Of a DNA stretch of 64,000 bases, positions 43,385 to 55,635 are shown piece after piece. This stretch comes from Coccinella septempunctata (Eukaryota; Arthropoda; Insecta; Coleoptera; Coccinellidae): contig NC_058189.1 in the NCBI RefSeq assembly GCF_907165205.1, positions 58,988,270 to 59,052,269 on the forward strand, in the 5' to 3' direction. Every line of letters begins with the position of its first letter. Position 1 is the stretch's first letter. The position numbers and the translations under genes were made by a program. The notes below the pieces were generated by a model. The model saw only the letters and a list, made by a program, of their open reading frames with translations, searched no databases and had not been told where the DNA came from.

Positions 43385-43714
43385 AAATAAACTCCTCAGT
43401 CTTGTTCTTGTTCAAACCATAATGACCATTATTTTTCGCATTTCACTTTTTCAAGTGGTGCTTTTGCTAACTTGCATTTAAATGAAGATAATTTTCAACC
43501 TGAAGATGGATTTGCCATAACATGAGAATATTAAATCCCAATTTTTCTGAATATAAATATAAATCAGCAGAACAGTTGTCTTTTTTTTTCATATTTCTGA
43601 TTTTGAGTAGATGTGAGTCCTCATTTGGAAGATCTGATCTGATTCTATTATTTGGGGTAAAATTTCATTGAAATTTCTAACGAAAGAAAAGCTGAAAAAG
43701 TTCAAGGTCACATA
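43385..43714. other. no recognisable gene
   Basis: AT-rich, nothing recognised. Confidence 0.35.
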
Positions 43715-44376
43715 CAGGGATATTTTCGGTTTGTGGAAAATTATCATAATTTTGTGCTGAAAATTTGCTTGTTGGGGTTCTCGATAATAAACTGATGTTT
43801 AATAATTTCAACAGTAGGTATGCCTATTGTTCATGAGCTTCTGGGATTCTTATGCAAAATGTTGTAAAAATAGGTGGTCGCTCTATTTTGAATATTTTTG
43901 CTGGAGTGTTAGGGGAGTATTTTCGAAAAAATTTCTACAATGTTCGATATAACCATTGTATGGTGTTGTGACACTGTTTGCTATTTTTTTTTTTGAGAGT
44001 ACGAATTCATCAAACGAAGAATTTTCAAGTTGTTACATATATATATATTTTATTATTCCAGTCGATTCTACGTAGAAAAAACAAGGGGTTTCATTCAAAA
44101 AAGTGTGACCATGCAGCGGAAGTTGAGAATGTCTGAAAATGTTTTAGGGGGAAAGAGCAATATATTTATTGGTGATTTTCGCAAAATAACATTGCTTTCA
44201 CCCGTCATACTAATTAGATAAACAAGATTAAAATCATACAAACTTTGTATCATCAAAGGTCCTGAAATTCATCTATTAAATTTCATTGTCGAAAACCCCA
44301 ACAGGCAAATTTTCAGTACAAAATTGTAATCAGTTTTCCATAAACGTCTAATAAACAATCGCAGTTAATGACCCCG
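43715..44376. mobile_element. possible TA-flanked element, family AE
   Basis: Inverted segments of about 50 bp (TGCTGAAAATTTGCTTGTTG at about 43758 and its near complement at about 44297) lie inside CAGGG / CCCCG ends flanked by TA (43713-43714 and 44377-44378). The distance between the ends and the inverted segments differs on the two sides, so the boundaries are tentative. Confidence 0.45.
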
Positions 44377-44613
44377 TATAAAAATAATTCAAAACCACCA
44401 GATAAACTCCTGGATTTTTGATTAGCTCATTCAAGGAATATTTTAATTTCATCATTAAAAATTTCGTTTTCCCCAAACTAACTTCGATCATCGTATGATG
44501 CTTTTCTTGACATTCTTTAGTTGTATGAAGAATATCTCAAAAATAAGATGACTGCGAACCTGAAGTGTAATTTTTTTTCCACGGATTTTTGACATTGTGA
44601 GGATTATTTTAAA

Positions 44614-44650
44614 CAATTCTCGTGACGTTGAAATTTTCACGAGAGAATTG
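44614..44650. repeat. short hairpin
   Basis: CAATTCTCGTGA and TCACGAGAGAATTG form a 12-bp stem with a 2-base bulge. Function unknown. Confidence 0.4.
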
Positions 44651-45383
44651 ACATTATTCAAGACTGCTTAGAAGGGCCAGTCATCTGATCATTGAGAATG
44701 ATTGAAAGCTGCAGGAGTGTCAAGTTCCTGTATATTTCCCATGAGACTATCAAACTGTAATATCACGGCGGGGCTGCAGGACATAAATTACGTGCCCATT
44801 ATACAATTATTGACAGTTTCCATTTCGAAAAGTGTAAATATTAGAACACAACATCGCTCCTCCAGCATAATTGCCACGAACATTCATGTCCTAAGCCTGT
44901 AAATGAAACTAACAAATCGTGTATCACGATCTATTTCTGTTGCTATATCCTTTCGTGAAAATGAACGTTACTATAGATCTTTACAATTGACACATATTAG
45001 GGTGGCTTCGTTTAGTAATTAGGCGAAAGGAGAAACGAAACTAATATTCAGAAAGAATGGTGGACTATACTGACTAGATGATTCGTGACAGTCTTATTTC
45101 TGCATACACTGGAAATGAGGTTGATTTTTCTCTTACGAATACTGTTGATTTGATCCCTGATAAATGCATGCATAACCTGGTATTCTATGTATATCCAATA
45201 GTGCTTGGAAGAAAGCTGAAAAAGAATAAGCGAGAGCACACAGTGAACGAAAGTTGAGAACAGAGATCTTGGGTTCTTTTTTCAGCATCCATTGGCGAGA
45301 GGCGGATTCTTATTAACTTAGCATCAGCAGCCTCACCTGAAACCTAGAATCATAACACCATCAATGACCATACTATAGAAGTA
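44651..45383. other. no recognisable gene
   Basis: Short open frames only (44702-44902 +, 45048-45239 -). Nothing recognised. Confidence 0.35.
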
Positions 45384-46543
45384 GGAGGATATATTGAAAA
45401 ATTCTTAGCGTACTATAAAAACAAACACAATTTCAATGTCAAAATATTTTATTACTCAACATATTCTACTCTTAATTGAATACATTTATTACAGCGAACC
45501 TGCAACGTCTCTAGACCTTTCAGAAAAAATGTTTCTTCTTGCTCTGCAAACCAGACCTCCACAGCTTCTATTACCTCCTCGTTGGATGAAAATAGAAAAT
45601 TTACGACCTTTCAAACTTTTTTTCAGTTGAGATGATAGTCGGATGGAGCCAAATCTGGTGAATAAGGGAGGTGTTCTAGTAATTCAAACCCTAAATCACG
45701 AATTTTCTGCATGGCAACATGAGATTTGTGTGCAGGTGCGTTGTCCTGCTAAAACAATACACCTTTGGATAGCTTTCCGCGTCTTTTCTCTTTAATTTAA
45801 TCCCGTAGAGTGTTCAGTAATGTCGAATAGTAATCTCCGGTTATTGTTCTACCCTTATCCAAGAAATCAATCATGATTACTCCATTGCAATCCTAAAAAA
45901 CTGAAGCAAGAACTTTTCCAGCAGATTTTTGGACACGAAACTTCTTAGGTCTTGGAGAACCAGAGTGTCGCCATTCCATCTAATGTTGTTTTGTTTCTGG
46001 ATCGTAGAAATGTACCCAAGTCTCATCCATAGTAACAATTCGGTTTGAGAAGTCTACATCGTTTTTCAAATCGAGCACAGATCGAACGCGATGCTTCTAC
46101 CCTTAGATATACGCTTTTGTTCAACATTCAAACATTTGGGGATCCATTCTACAGCAATTTTTCTCATGTCCAAATTGACGGGAACTTTATGATGAACGCG
46201 TTCGTATGAAACATTCAGAGCTTCAGATATCCGTTTTAGCCAAATTCGAGGGTCTGATAAAATCATGTCATGAACTACATCGATATTTTCGGGGACTGAC
46301 ACAGAAACTGTCCTTCCCGATCGGTCATCATATTCAATGGAAAATTCACCTCTTTTGAAGCTTGCAGTCCAATCTTCCACGGTCGCATACGAAGGACATT
46401 GATCACCAAGGGTATTAAGCATATCTTCGTAAATCTGCTTACCTCTTAACCCTTTTAAATACAGGTACTTGATAATGGCTCGATGCTCCAATTTTTTTAT
46501 GCATAGAACTGGTCTAGGCTTACTAGATATCAATACATCCTCG
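45384..46543 (-). mobile_element. mariner copy 6, leader deleted
   Basis: Both inverted repeats are present with TA at 45382-45383 and 46544-46545. About 100 bp of the 5' untranslated leader and the transposase start are deleted: KLEHRAII joins directly to the sequence next to the 5' terminus near 46497. Confidence 0.92.
45452..46493 (-). pseudogene. mariner transposase lacking its start
   Basis: Reads KLEHRAIIKYLYLKGLRGKQ without its own ATG; an out-of-element Met upstream keeps the frame open to 46066. TMDETWVHFYD (first Asp) and LAPSDYH-type (third Asp) codons are intact. The second block reads VLF-stop-QDNAP, so a stop precedes the second Asp. Frameshifts lie near 46110 and 45630. Confidence 0.85.
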
Positions 46544-46545
46544 TA

Positions 46546-47276
46546 CTTGACAAAGGCAGCTAATGCTATTTGTCGGATATTTTATCATTTTTATTAAATA
46601 TTTCATTATCCCTCTACACTCTACACTCTACAGTCATAATTTTATTCCATTCAAAAGCATTTAAAGCATAACTTCGCTTCATCATACAACAACAAAATAC
46701 TGTTTGATCCCCTGAAGGAAACGAGATTTCAAAACAGAAATAAAATCACAATTCCAAGTGAAGAGGAGCTAACCTTGTGAATATTTCCATTGCAAACCGA
46801 AAGAATTTTTCCGAACTGGACTCTACATCATGTGGAAACTAAACAATCCCGCAATTTGTCTGTTGCTGTTCCATAGTAGCTTTCGGTCCCTTTGACTCTA
46901 AGAATATAGTACTTCGCGGCAAGACCTATTCGTTGGCTATTCTAACCACGACAACGAGTCTCGTAAAACTTAGAAAATCGCAAAAGTACACGATAGAAGA
47001 GCAAAAAGAGCTGGTTAGCTATTCAGCATAACCTGTAATGGAGTTGTTTCAAAGATGCCGAATCATATTTTATAATGCGGCCTGAGGTCGGCATCAATTA
47101 ATTAAAAAATCAGCTAGATAAGAGACAGACTGAATGGCTTGAACTGAACAAGAAGTAGAGCAATCAATCGTTTCGTCAATTTCTCACAGGCATTTGGACG
47201 ACTGAAGGATTTCAATCAATGTATAATTCCACTAAATATCACGAATACAGCTCGAAAAAACACCAAGTTTGGAATA
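46546..47276. other. no gene; 7-bp microsatellite
   Basis: CTCTACA is repeated three times at 46612-46632. The rest was not recognised. Confidence 0.35.
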
Positions 47277-47505
47277 TACAGTGTATCTCAAATCAAATGT
47301 TTCATTTTGGCTGTTTCTGGTACTTCCAGACTAAGTAGGTGAAAACGTTGGCAGGAGTTCTGGGCTTGATTTTCGTGAAGAGTCCATTAGTAAAAATCGC
47401 TTCACGATATCTTCATTTATCTTGAAGATATGACCAAATTTTAATATTTTATCGATTCAGAAAATGTGCCATAACCATTTTATGTTCGGAAATATCTAGA
47501 AACGA

Positions 47506-48109
47506 TAAGGGTTCCCAACCCTTTCTTGGCCAGGGACCTCTTTAATATTACTCTTGTTAGCAGGGAAAATCTGTAATAAGCCTGTAAAAAATCTGAAAAT
47601 TTTATAGAGCTCGATGAAACCATTCGGTATTGACGATTATTTAATTGATTCCATCTTTTTGGAAATTTTTCGATAGTCACATTTCGAGTCGATTTATCTC
47701 TCAATAACAATAACCGTAGATGGAAATGTGATACATATTCTGAAAGAGCAACTCTTCTAGTAACAAATCTGAAAATTTTGTGGAGCTCGATGCAGCCGTT
47801 CGGCCTTGACGATCATTTAATTGATTTCATATTTTTGAAAATTTTTCGTATGATCACAAATAAAAACTCGAAGGTAATCTTCAAAAATAAATATTTTTGA
47901 GACGTCCTCTAATTTTTCAGTTTGTATTGACTGTACTACGGATTTTATTCACTAACGCCATCTATTAAACAGTTTGGTGTAAGAGCAGCGGTTAAATCTT
48001 AAATAAAATCAATCGCGGACGAACTAAGTTCCATGTTCTAAGTTCGAGGACCATATTTTGGCTTCCGAGGACCACTGGTGGTCCACGGATCACTAGTTGA
48101 GAACCACTG
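47506..48109. mobile_element. non-autonomous hAT-like element inside AF
   Basis: Left end TAAGGGTTCCCAACCCTTTC and complemented right end CAGTGGTTCTCAACTAGTGA are of the hAT type (CAGNGGTTCYCAAC). The 8-bp target duplication is not recognisable, and part of the AF arm next to the left end seems lost. Two diverged internal segments (AATCTGAAAATTTT(A/G)T(A/G)GAGCTCGATG) repeat at about 47590 and 47766. Confidence 0.6.
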
Positions 48110-48194
48110 TTCTACAGCCACTTTTTCTCTGCGAATATGAGATAAATTTGACATCTTTTTCGAATGTATTCAACAGCATAACTGACTGTCCTGT

Positions 48195-48440
48195 CTCTCT
48201 GCTCTAAATCAGCAATATTTATGACTGGAGTCTTGAGAATTTATTTTTAACATATCCCTATACCACAAAATTCAAAGGATTGAGGTCTAGTGATCTTGCT
48301 GGCCAGGCAATAGGACCATGTGTTCCCATCCACTGATTCCCGAATAAAAACTCTCCAATTTGTAAAGTGATGTATTATTTCATATCGTTCTGTTTCTTTT
48401 TGGAAAAATCTAGAGCAAAAAATTAATCGCATTCATTCAT
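48195..48440 (-). pseudogene. Tc1/mariner-superfamily transposase C-terminal scrap
   Basis: One minus-strand frame reads GTHGPIAWPARSLDLNPLNF, the third-catalytic-block signature (GPIAWPARSPDLNPLDFF) common in insect IS630/Tc1/mariner-type transposases. Asn replaces the final acidic residue. It lies in the centre of AF, so it is probably the remnant of AF's own transposase. Confidence 0.55.
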
Positions 48441-48877
48441 ATTGAAGTATTCTATGTCCACTTCATTCATAGAATAATGTATGAGAGACTCGACAGTTAG
48501 TGATTATTTCACTTTTATGAGGATTTTGCCCAGAATATGCGAGTAATATATCGACATATGTATATTTCTGACAAGCTTTTTTTTGTACGATATGACAAAA
48601 AAAATTCATTCGTATTAAAAAAAAGAGTTTTTTTTTCCTCAAGAGATTGAAAAAAATTAATACAGTTTAGTATTTCCAGTGGAAAAACGCCTGTAGAAAG
48701 TTTTTATTGTTTAAAGATATTTTCGAAAATAAAGAAGTTATGGCACATTTTCGAAATCTACAAAATATCAAAATTTGGTTAAATCTTCAAGATAAATGAA
48801 GGCTCTTTTAAACGTTTTTACCTTTTTAGTCTAGAATTGCCAGAAACAGTCAAAAGCAGTTCCCTCATTACCGTGTA

Positions 48878-50196
48878 AAAGCTATTTCAGGCATTTCTGC
48901 AAGGCCTCATATCTTTTACCACTTTTTTACTATTGCAAGACAAGTAGAGAGAACAAAATTCGTAAGAATCCAGCTACGTAAAAATCGATATAATTTTCTC
49001 ATCGGCAACAGAACCCTGCGGATTCAAATTTCTCAATAAAAAAAATTAAAATCAGTGAAACATTTTATTTCTCTGCATATTTGATTCTTTCTATTCATAT
49101 CTGTTTGATTGAAAAAGATCGTGAAAAGAGAAAAAAGAATTGAATAGGAAGTTGCATGTGCAAAAAAAGGACTATAATTCACTGAATTGATTATTTTATT
49201 AAAATACGAATGTGTAGGTAAAATACCGTTATCTGACGAGAAATATCCCAAACAAGGCCCAAGACTTGACAGTAAAGCCTAGGGGATGCTTGGACCCCCT
49301 TATCTGAAGCACCTGACATCCCATCATCAGGAGTCACGAATTGGGTTGTGGTTTTATGATTGTATACAAAGTGGACCAATGAAACATCAAAATGATTTTA
49401 CGACTTAAAAACTCCATCCTTCATGGTTACCCGAATTGAAAAACGCTATTGCGTTTTCAGCAAAAATATTGGCTCACCCATTGGGTGGAAAACCCCTTTA
49501 ATCCTCCTCCTGTTAACCCACATCCGGATTTGATGCAAACCATTGAACCCGTAAGGCCGGAGGCAATTCAAAAGGCAAATTCATATGTGTAATTGGATTC
49601 TTGATAGGCTCTTTATAGATTTATTAGATATACGTTCACCCAACGACCGGCTAAATTGAAAACTAATTACAAGTAATAATAGCATGCATAGCAATCAATG
49701 CCTCGCAGAATGCGACTACGAAAAAAATGCAATTCAATTTATTGGAATTGAAACAATACTCGGAGTTCACGCAGGTGGAACTTGATAATATCATTTTTAT
49801 TTTAATGACTGACGTGTTGTAAATCAGCAGAATGGTGCGGTATACAATGTGTTATATTGTATTCATATAATTCGGTTTTGCATTGAAAAGAAAATGTGGA
49901 GATAACTCTGGAGTATCTGTTTTTTCATGTTGGACAACCTGACGCCGCTTGGGAAGTATGGAAAAATGACGAGAACGAATGTAACACCGTTTTATGGGGT
50001 ATAAATCTCGAGGAGGTGCTTCGTATGTCATTCCTGCATCTTGATAGCTTTGTATGGCTCATGGAGATGTTTGTTGAGTCATATTATTTATTGATGATGA
50101 TTGCCAGGCCCAACCACAAGAAAGATACTGTTTCAGAGTACCCGTATTGCCTATACAGGGTGTTGGTAACATATTGAATAACATAAGGGAACTATA
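48878..50196. other. no recognisable gene; possible regulatory patch 49530-49700
   Basis: The patch is single-copy with words such as CCCGTAAGGCCGGAGGC and TTTATAGATTTATTAG. The open frame 49896-50177 (+) has no recognised domain. Confidence 0.25.
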
Positions 50197-50845
50197 CAGG
50201 GTGAGTCTTCGACTCGTACAAATATTTTAACAGTAGATTCCTATTCTGCGCTGATAAAAAGAAATAGACATTTGTTGTTTTCATAATGAGCTGTATTCTC
50301 CCTAAAAAAAAATTTTTACCTTCAGAAAAACTAGCTATATCTGTGACACTGTGACATTTTTTAAGCAGAGTTGCATTCAGCTAAAGTATCCAAATTTTAA
50401 AATTTCACAGATACTTTTTAATTTTCGTACATCGAATTACTCGAAAACGATGCATTATACGAGAAAATATGAAGAATACTTTTATTTTACAAAATGTTCA
50501 AATATTCATAAGATAGCGTTCAACTTAGTTTGAAGAGTTGGGTTCTTTGAATTTTTGGTATTTTTATGGTACGTAATGGTCATAATGAGAAAGCTGGAAG
50601 ACGTGGGTGATATCTTGTGTTCGAGAAAGATTCATCAATAAATGAAAACCTATATTCCGAAATTCATTTCAATCGACAAAACCGTTTGTGAAATAGAACT
50701 AATAATAGTTTTTTTCTGTGGTTCTTCTTCAGGCTGTATCTTTTAAACAGAGCCGAGTTTGAAGAAATGGTAAAGGAAAAAAGTGTTTCTTTTGACCTCA
50801 AGAATCTACTGTTGAAATATCTGTACGAGTCAAAGATTTGCCCTC
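50197..50845 (+). mobile_element. MITE family R, copy 6
   Basis: Left CAGGGTGAGTCTTCGACTCG after TA at 50195-50196; right end GTACGAGTCAAAGATTTGCC... before TA at 50846-50847. 649 bp and full-length in layout. Confidence 0.8.
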
Positions 50846-50869
50846 TATATGGCGAGCGTATACTGTATA

Positions 50870-52035
50870 CTCCATTCACTTTTATTTTAGCACTCGGTTG
50901 ACCATGAAAATTTGACACATTTCACTCTTTATAGTACGAAAGTGTGGGGTTATGACGCTTGTCAAAATATTTTTGGGTTTTACATCAACCCTATGTGTCC
51001 CGTTCTACCTAAAAGTTTCTGTTATTACGTATTTTATCACAATGTTGAATCTCTTCGGAAAATATATGACGAACATAATTGAAATACAAGATATCAGTGT
51101 AATATTATAATATGCACTAGCTTGAGGAGAGCTAATATTCGTTATTTGTTTTGGCTAAAGTTTGAATACGTAACATCAGTTGTAGATTTCAAAAATATTG
51201 AATTAAAAAAGATGAAATGCATATGATGCAGTGTTTGGGAATGGATATCTCCCGAAGGAATTAACAGATAATTACAAGAATGTTGAATTCTCCAACAAAA
51301 ATCATCTTGCATCAATATAAGTAAAAGGAATTAAAGGAAGTTCCAAGTCAATATGAACTTCACCTTTGAACAAAAATGTCAAATGAATAAATAATTAACA
51401 GGACAACTGGCGCGTATTTGTGGCTGTTCATCTTAATACATTGATTCAATAATAATAATTAGGTATTTATGGGTACCTTAAGACAATTAAAATGTATAGG
51501 ACAAGTCAAATGAAAAATAGAAAAATCAATTTTCGGAAACTTATTCTACGATGACATTCATCGAAAATCCTGTAGTAAACTTGTCGCATTAATTCTCTCA
51601 AACATAAAATTCTCAAATGCCACCAATATTTTGGGTCTCTCACTAGAAGGAAATTCTTTGTCATCCTCTTCATCCACAATCATTCTGATTGTGGAAATAT
51701 TCAGCTGAAATATAAGTCGTTTAGATTCAGATGAAACATTTTATTAATTCTCTTACATTGAATATGTTCGCTACCGTCTGACGTATTGTGGAGTTTAGAA
51801 TATCAGGGTATAACTATTTGAATGAGCGGACCTGAATTCTAAATAGCACTTCCTGAAACCCTGTCTCTTTTTTCAATCACTTTTCGCATTTTAGTAATAA
51901 AAATTGATATTAGTTGTGGGAACGGCGTTATGACATTAACAACATTTCATGAGTGCCAACCTTACTCCCTTCTAGTTATAAAAACTTGAGAAAATTATTT
52001 CATGGCCAACCGACTGCTAAAATAAATGTGAATGG
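50870..52035. mobile_element. element Q, copy 1
   Basis: Inverted termini of about 37 bp: CTCCATTCACTTTTATTTTA at the left and, complemented at the right, CCATTCACATTTATTTTAGC, both continuing into TCGGTTG(A/G)CCATGAAA. TATA is at 50866-50869 and 52036-52039. 1166 bp, no coding capacity. Matches copy 2 over its whole length. Confidence 0.78.
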
Positions 52036-52039
52036 TATA

Positions 52040-52874
52040 CAATTTTTTTATGACACTGAATTTCAATGATTCACCATAAGTTCTCAAGAATACCTTTCTA
52101 CAAATATTCGTTCCTCATTTCAAATGCAAACCTTATTTTCCATTGGCTCTTTTCATTCTCCTGAATTACAATTGCAATCATAGAAAATGTCAGTTAATTC
52201 ACTCATGTATGCAACAAAGACGAATTCCTTCAATGAAAATAGTTGAGGACCCCTTCCCGAATCGATATTTGTATCGTACTTTCTTCCGATGCGATGAAAC
52301 AATAAAAGTTTCCTTTCATATGCCGAAATTACCGCAGTCACTTCAAACAGAGACACCCTATACATTCGTCCCAAGTGCCAGCTGCCATCAAGCCATACGC
52401 TGACGTAATTGGAAATGTACTTCCTGTACTCGAGATGTACATTACAAAAAGAAACGATAATAGCCCCATTTCAGGCGCTCATTTGAAGACTTAAGCGGAA
52501 TATACCTCGGCCGAGGTTTTACCCGGAAAAGTATGTCATTTCTTACAGGCATTGTTTCAGCCGACCGCAAGCCGGTCAACTTCAAACACACCCATTGTCT
52601 TCGTAAGTATGCGCTCTCAGCACCAGTTACACTTCGCTCTCCTATGGTATATTTGTGAAATAAAACTTGTCGATCGTTACATAAATCATATGGAACACGA
52701 GTACTAGAGAATGTTTTAACGCTCTGAGAAATATGTTCTTTGTAAGTAGCAGCCCGTTCTGAGTACATACTACTGTTTAATGGCCGGATAAGCAGCGCCT
52801 GTAGGCCATGTTATATAGATATACATGGTGTCCCAACGAAATGACTACTTGGAAAAGTATGATAAAATCATATA
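52040..52874. other. no recognisable gene; GC-richer 52440-52790
   Basis: The GC-richer part includes a minus-strand frame (52442-52768) without a recognised domain. A CATGGTGTCCCAACG word after TA at about 52823 resembles a MITE terminus without a partner. Confidence 0.25.
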
Positions 52875-53368
52875 CGAGGATGTATTGATATCTAGTTAGC
52901 CTAGACCAGTTCCATGCGTAAAAAAAATATTGCGTTACCACAGCAACGAACAATAACTCATTAGAAGTGTCAGTGTGAAGTTTGAGATCAAAAAAGTAAA
53001 CCAGAATTAAGCAATAAATTAAGAGAAATAAGATGTCCACCGCAATTGTGAAAATCGAAAAATTGTGGAGTATCGAGCCATCATCAAGTACCTGTATTCA
53101 AAAGGGTTAAGAAGTAAGCAGATTTACGAAGATATGCTCAATACGCTTGGTGATCAATGTCCTTCGTATGCGACCGTGAAAAATTGTACTACAAGCTTCA
53201 AAAGAGGTAAATTTTCCATTGAAGATGATGACCGATTGGGAAGGCCAGTTTCTGTGTCAGTCCCCGAAAATATCGATGCAGTTCATGACATGATTTTGTT
53301 AGACCGTCGAATTGGGCTAAAACGGATATCTGAAGCACTGAATATTTCATACTAACGCGTTCATCATA

Positions 53369-55064
53369 CAGGGTGTGGCGTAATGAATGGATAATATGGA
53401 GCCTGCAGGTAGAGGACTCTATGGCGGTTCAGAAAAATATATTTTACGTTTAGTAAAAGTGCCTTGGTTTTCGAGATATTCGAGATTTTCGAAAATTCAA
53501 GAAAATTACACCCTTCGCCACTCTTTTTGCAGGCAAGACTCCAAATGAAGGAATTTTTTCAAACTGTTTTTGGGATAGTATTCCTGGATAGATGCGCTAT
53601 CGAATGTAAATTATTATTTTTGAGGCGCATGAATAGTTTTTCATAAATAAAAGAATTAACTCAAATTTTCCGTTTTGCTAATTTTTTTTTCCTAAGTTCA
53701 ACCCAGCGTGGTGTGAAAAATAATATGGTTACCTGAGTGCCAAAGCAAGAGAAAACATGCCTGTTTCACTGAGATTCTGAAATGGTATGACTCACTCTAT
53801 TTTCAGCATTAAATACAAAATAAATTTCTATTACAATGAGTCTGGCAGAGTTTGACGTAAGCCTTTTTCTTTAATTTTTAGCAACTGAAATGAGACTTGC
53901 AAGCAGAATAAAGCAATTATTCATATGAAGTTGTAGAGCATCTAGTACAGCTCCTGATGCACACTTTGAATACTTTTTGTGAAACTCGATTCAATTAAAC
54001 AATATTTTAAAATTGGTTTTTTTTCCTCGTATTCTTTCATTACTAAGCCCTATAGTCATAAAGTTAATAGTTGTTAAGCGAATTTCAAGTAACGAAGTGA
54101 ATTTTAGCACTTTTGTAATTAAGAAAAAAAGCTGAAAATTAGGTAATTTTTTTTACATTGAGACAAGACCCTTGTTACAAAAATGCTGAAATTTAATGCA
54201 TAACTTGAAATCAACTTGAAAATATTGATTTCACAACGTTGGGGTTCAATAATAAAAGAAAACGAGAAAAAATAACAATTTTAAAATATCGTTTCATTGA
54301 ATAAAGTTTCACAAATCACAAATGATGCTTAAATTGGCCACCATGAGTTTTGATACATGCTCTATAGTCTACAATTTCTAATGAATCATAGCTTTATTGT
54401 ATTGATATCAACAATTTTAAAATGAGTATGGTTTCATTGAATTAAATATCACAAAAGATTCTCTAAGAGGCCACCATGAGCTTCAGTAAATGCTCTATAC
54501 CTTCTTATAGACGATTGCTTCATTCTGCTTGCATTTCTCCTTTTAGCTGATAAAAATTTTAGAAACACTGTTTACATTAAACTGGGCCTCAACTGATTGC
54601 AATAGGAATTTATTTTGTATTAAATGCTGAGAATACAGAGAGTTATACCATTTCGGAATATCAATGAAACTGGCATGTTTCCTCTTGCTTTGGCACTCAG
54701 GTAACCATATTATTTTTTACACCGCGCTAGGTTGAACTTATGAAAAAAAAATTAGCAAAACGGAAAAGTTGAGTTAGATCTATTTTTCATGAAGAACTAT
54801 TCATGCGCCTCAAAAATAATGAATTACATTCGATAGATCATCTATCCAGGACTACTATCCAAAAAACAGTTTGAAAAAATTCCTTCATTAGGAGTCTTGC
54901 CTGCAAAACGAGTGGCGAAGGGTTTAATTCTCTTGAATTTTCGAAAATCTCCAATATCACGAAAACCAAGGCACTTTTACTAAACGTAAAATATATTTTT
55001 CTGAACCGCCATAGAGTCCTCTACCCCCAGGCTCAATATTATCCATTCATTACGCCACACCCTG
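53369..55064. mobile_element. 1.7-kb long-TIR element BB
   Basis: Begins CAGGGTGTGGCGTAATGAAT and ends with its complement; TA at 53367-53368 and 55065-55066. The inverted arms are about 470 bp (53369-53838 and about 54597-55064) and closely similar by eye. Removing BB restores the mariner sequence. The centre holds two direct copies of a segment read on the minus strand as transposase C-terminal-like peptides. Confidence 0.88.
54295..54510 (-). pseudogene. duplicated transposase C-terminal scraps in BB
   Basis: Two direct repeats (about 54300-54372 and 54433-54507; TTTCATTGAAT(A/T)AA, GGCCACCATGAG). On the minus strand the first reads YRACIKTHGGQFKHH then stop, the second YRAFTEAHGGLLEN. 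The RACI--HGG-F-H pattern resembles the C-terminus of insect IS630/Tc1/mariner-type transposases. This is inference from a short motif. Confidence 0.4.
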
Positions 55065-55635
55065 TATAGTACACGTCAATTTGGACATGAGAAAAATTGC
55101 TGCAAAATGGATCCCCAAATGTTTGAATGTTGACCAAAAGCGTGCAGGGATAGAAGCATCGCATTCGATCTGTGCTCGATTTGAAAACGATGAAGACTTT
55201 TTAAACCGAATTGTTAATCTGAATGAGATTTGCGTACTTTTCTACGATCCAGAAACAAAGCAACAATCGATGGAATGGCGATACTCTGGTTCTCCAAGAC
55301 CTAAGAAGTTTCGTGTCCAAAAATCTGCTGGAAAAGTTCTTGCTTCAGTTTTTTGAGATTGCCATGGAGTAATCATGATTGATTTTTTGGATAAGGAAAG
55401 AACAATAACCGAAGACTACTATTCGACATCACTGACCACTCCACGGGAAGAATTTAAGAGAAAAGATGAGGAAAGCTATCCATGTTTTGTTTTTGCAGGA
55501 AAACGCCCCTACACACAAATATCATGTTGCCATGCAAAAAATTCGTGATTTAGGGTTTGAATTATTAGAACACCTCCCTTATTCACCAGATTTGGCTTCA
55601 TCTGACTATCATCTCTTTTTCAATATATCTTCGTA

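Larger units (their letters stand above)
47279..48875. mobile_element. long-TIR element AF with transposase remnant
   Basis: Arms of about 200 bp in inverted order: CTGTTTCTGG, CTTCATTTATCTTGAAGAT, CAAATTTT-ATATTTT and GAAAATGTGCCATAAC occur at 47310-47470 and, complemented, at 48720-48860. Tentative ends CAGTGTATCTC / TTACCGTG with TA at 47277-47278 and 48876-48877. Interrupted by a hAT element at 47506-48109. Confidence 0.6.
53033..55620 (+). pseudogene. mariner transposase interrupted by BB
   Basis: The 5' part (53033-53368) has a frameshift after VKIEKL and a stop replacing Glu in NISYERVHH just before the insert. The 3' part (55067-55620) resumes with VNLDMRKIAAKW. The first catalytic block reads IVNLNEICVLFYD (Asp to Asn), the second QENAPTHK-like (Asp to Glu); the third Asp (SDYHLF) is kept. 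Shares QENAP and TITEDYY with copy 8. Confidence 0.88.
52875..55633 (+). mobile_element. mariner copy 7, split by BB
   Basis: 5' terminus CGAGGATGTATTGATATCTA after TA at 52873-52874; 3' terminus before TA at 55634-55635. BB is inserted at 53369-55064 at the TA of CATCATATAGTTCACG. About 220 bp between ACTATCATCTCTTT and the 3' inverted repeat is deleted. Confidence 0.93.

Noticed and set aside
50197..50845. R elements considered as SINEs
   Set aside because: They have inverted termini and TA duplications and no poly(A) or simple tail, so they fit DNA-transposon-derived MITEs better.
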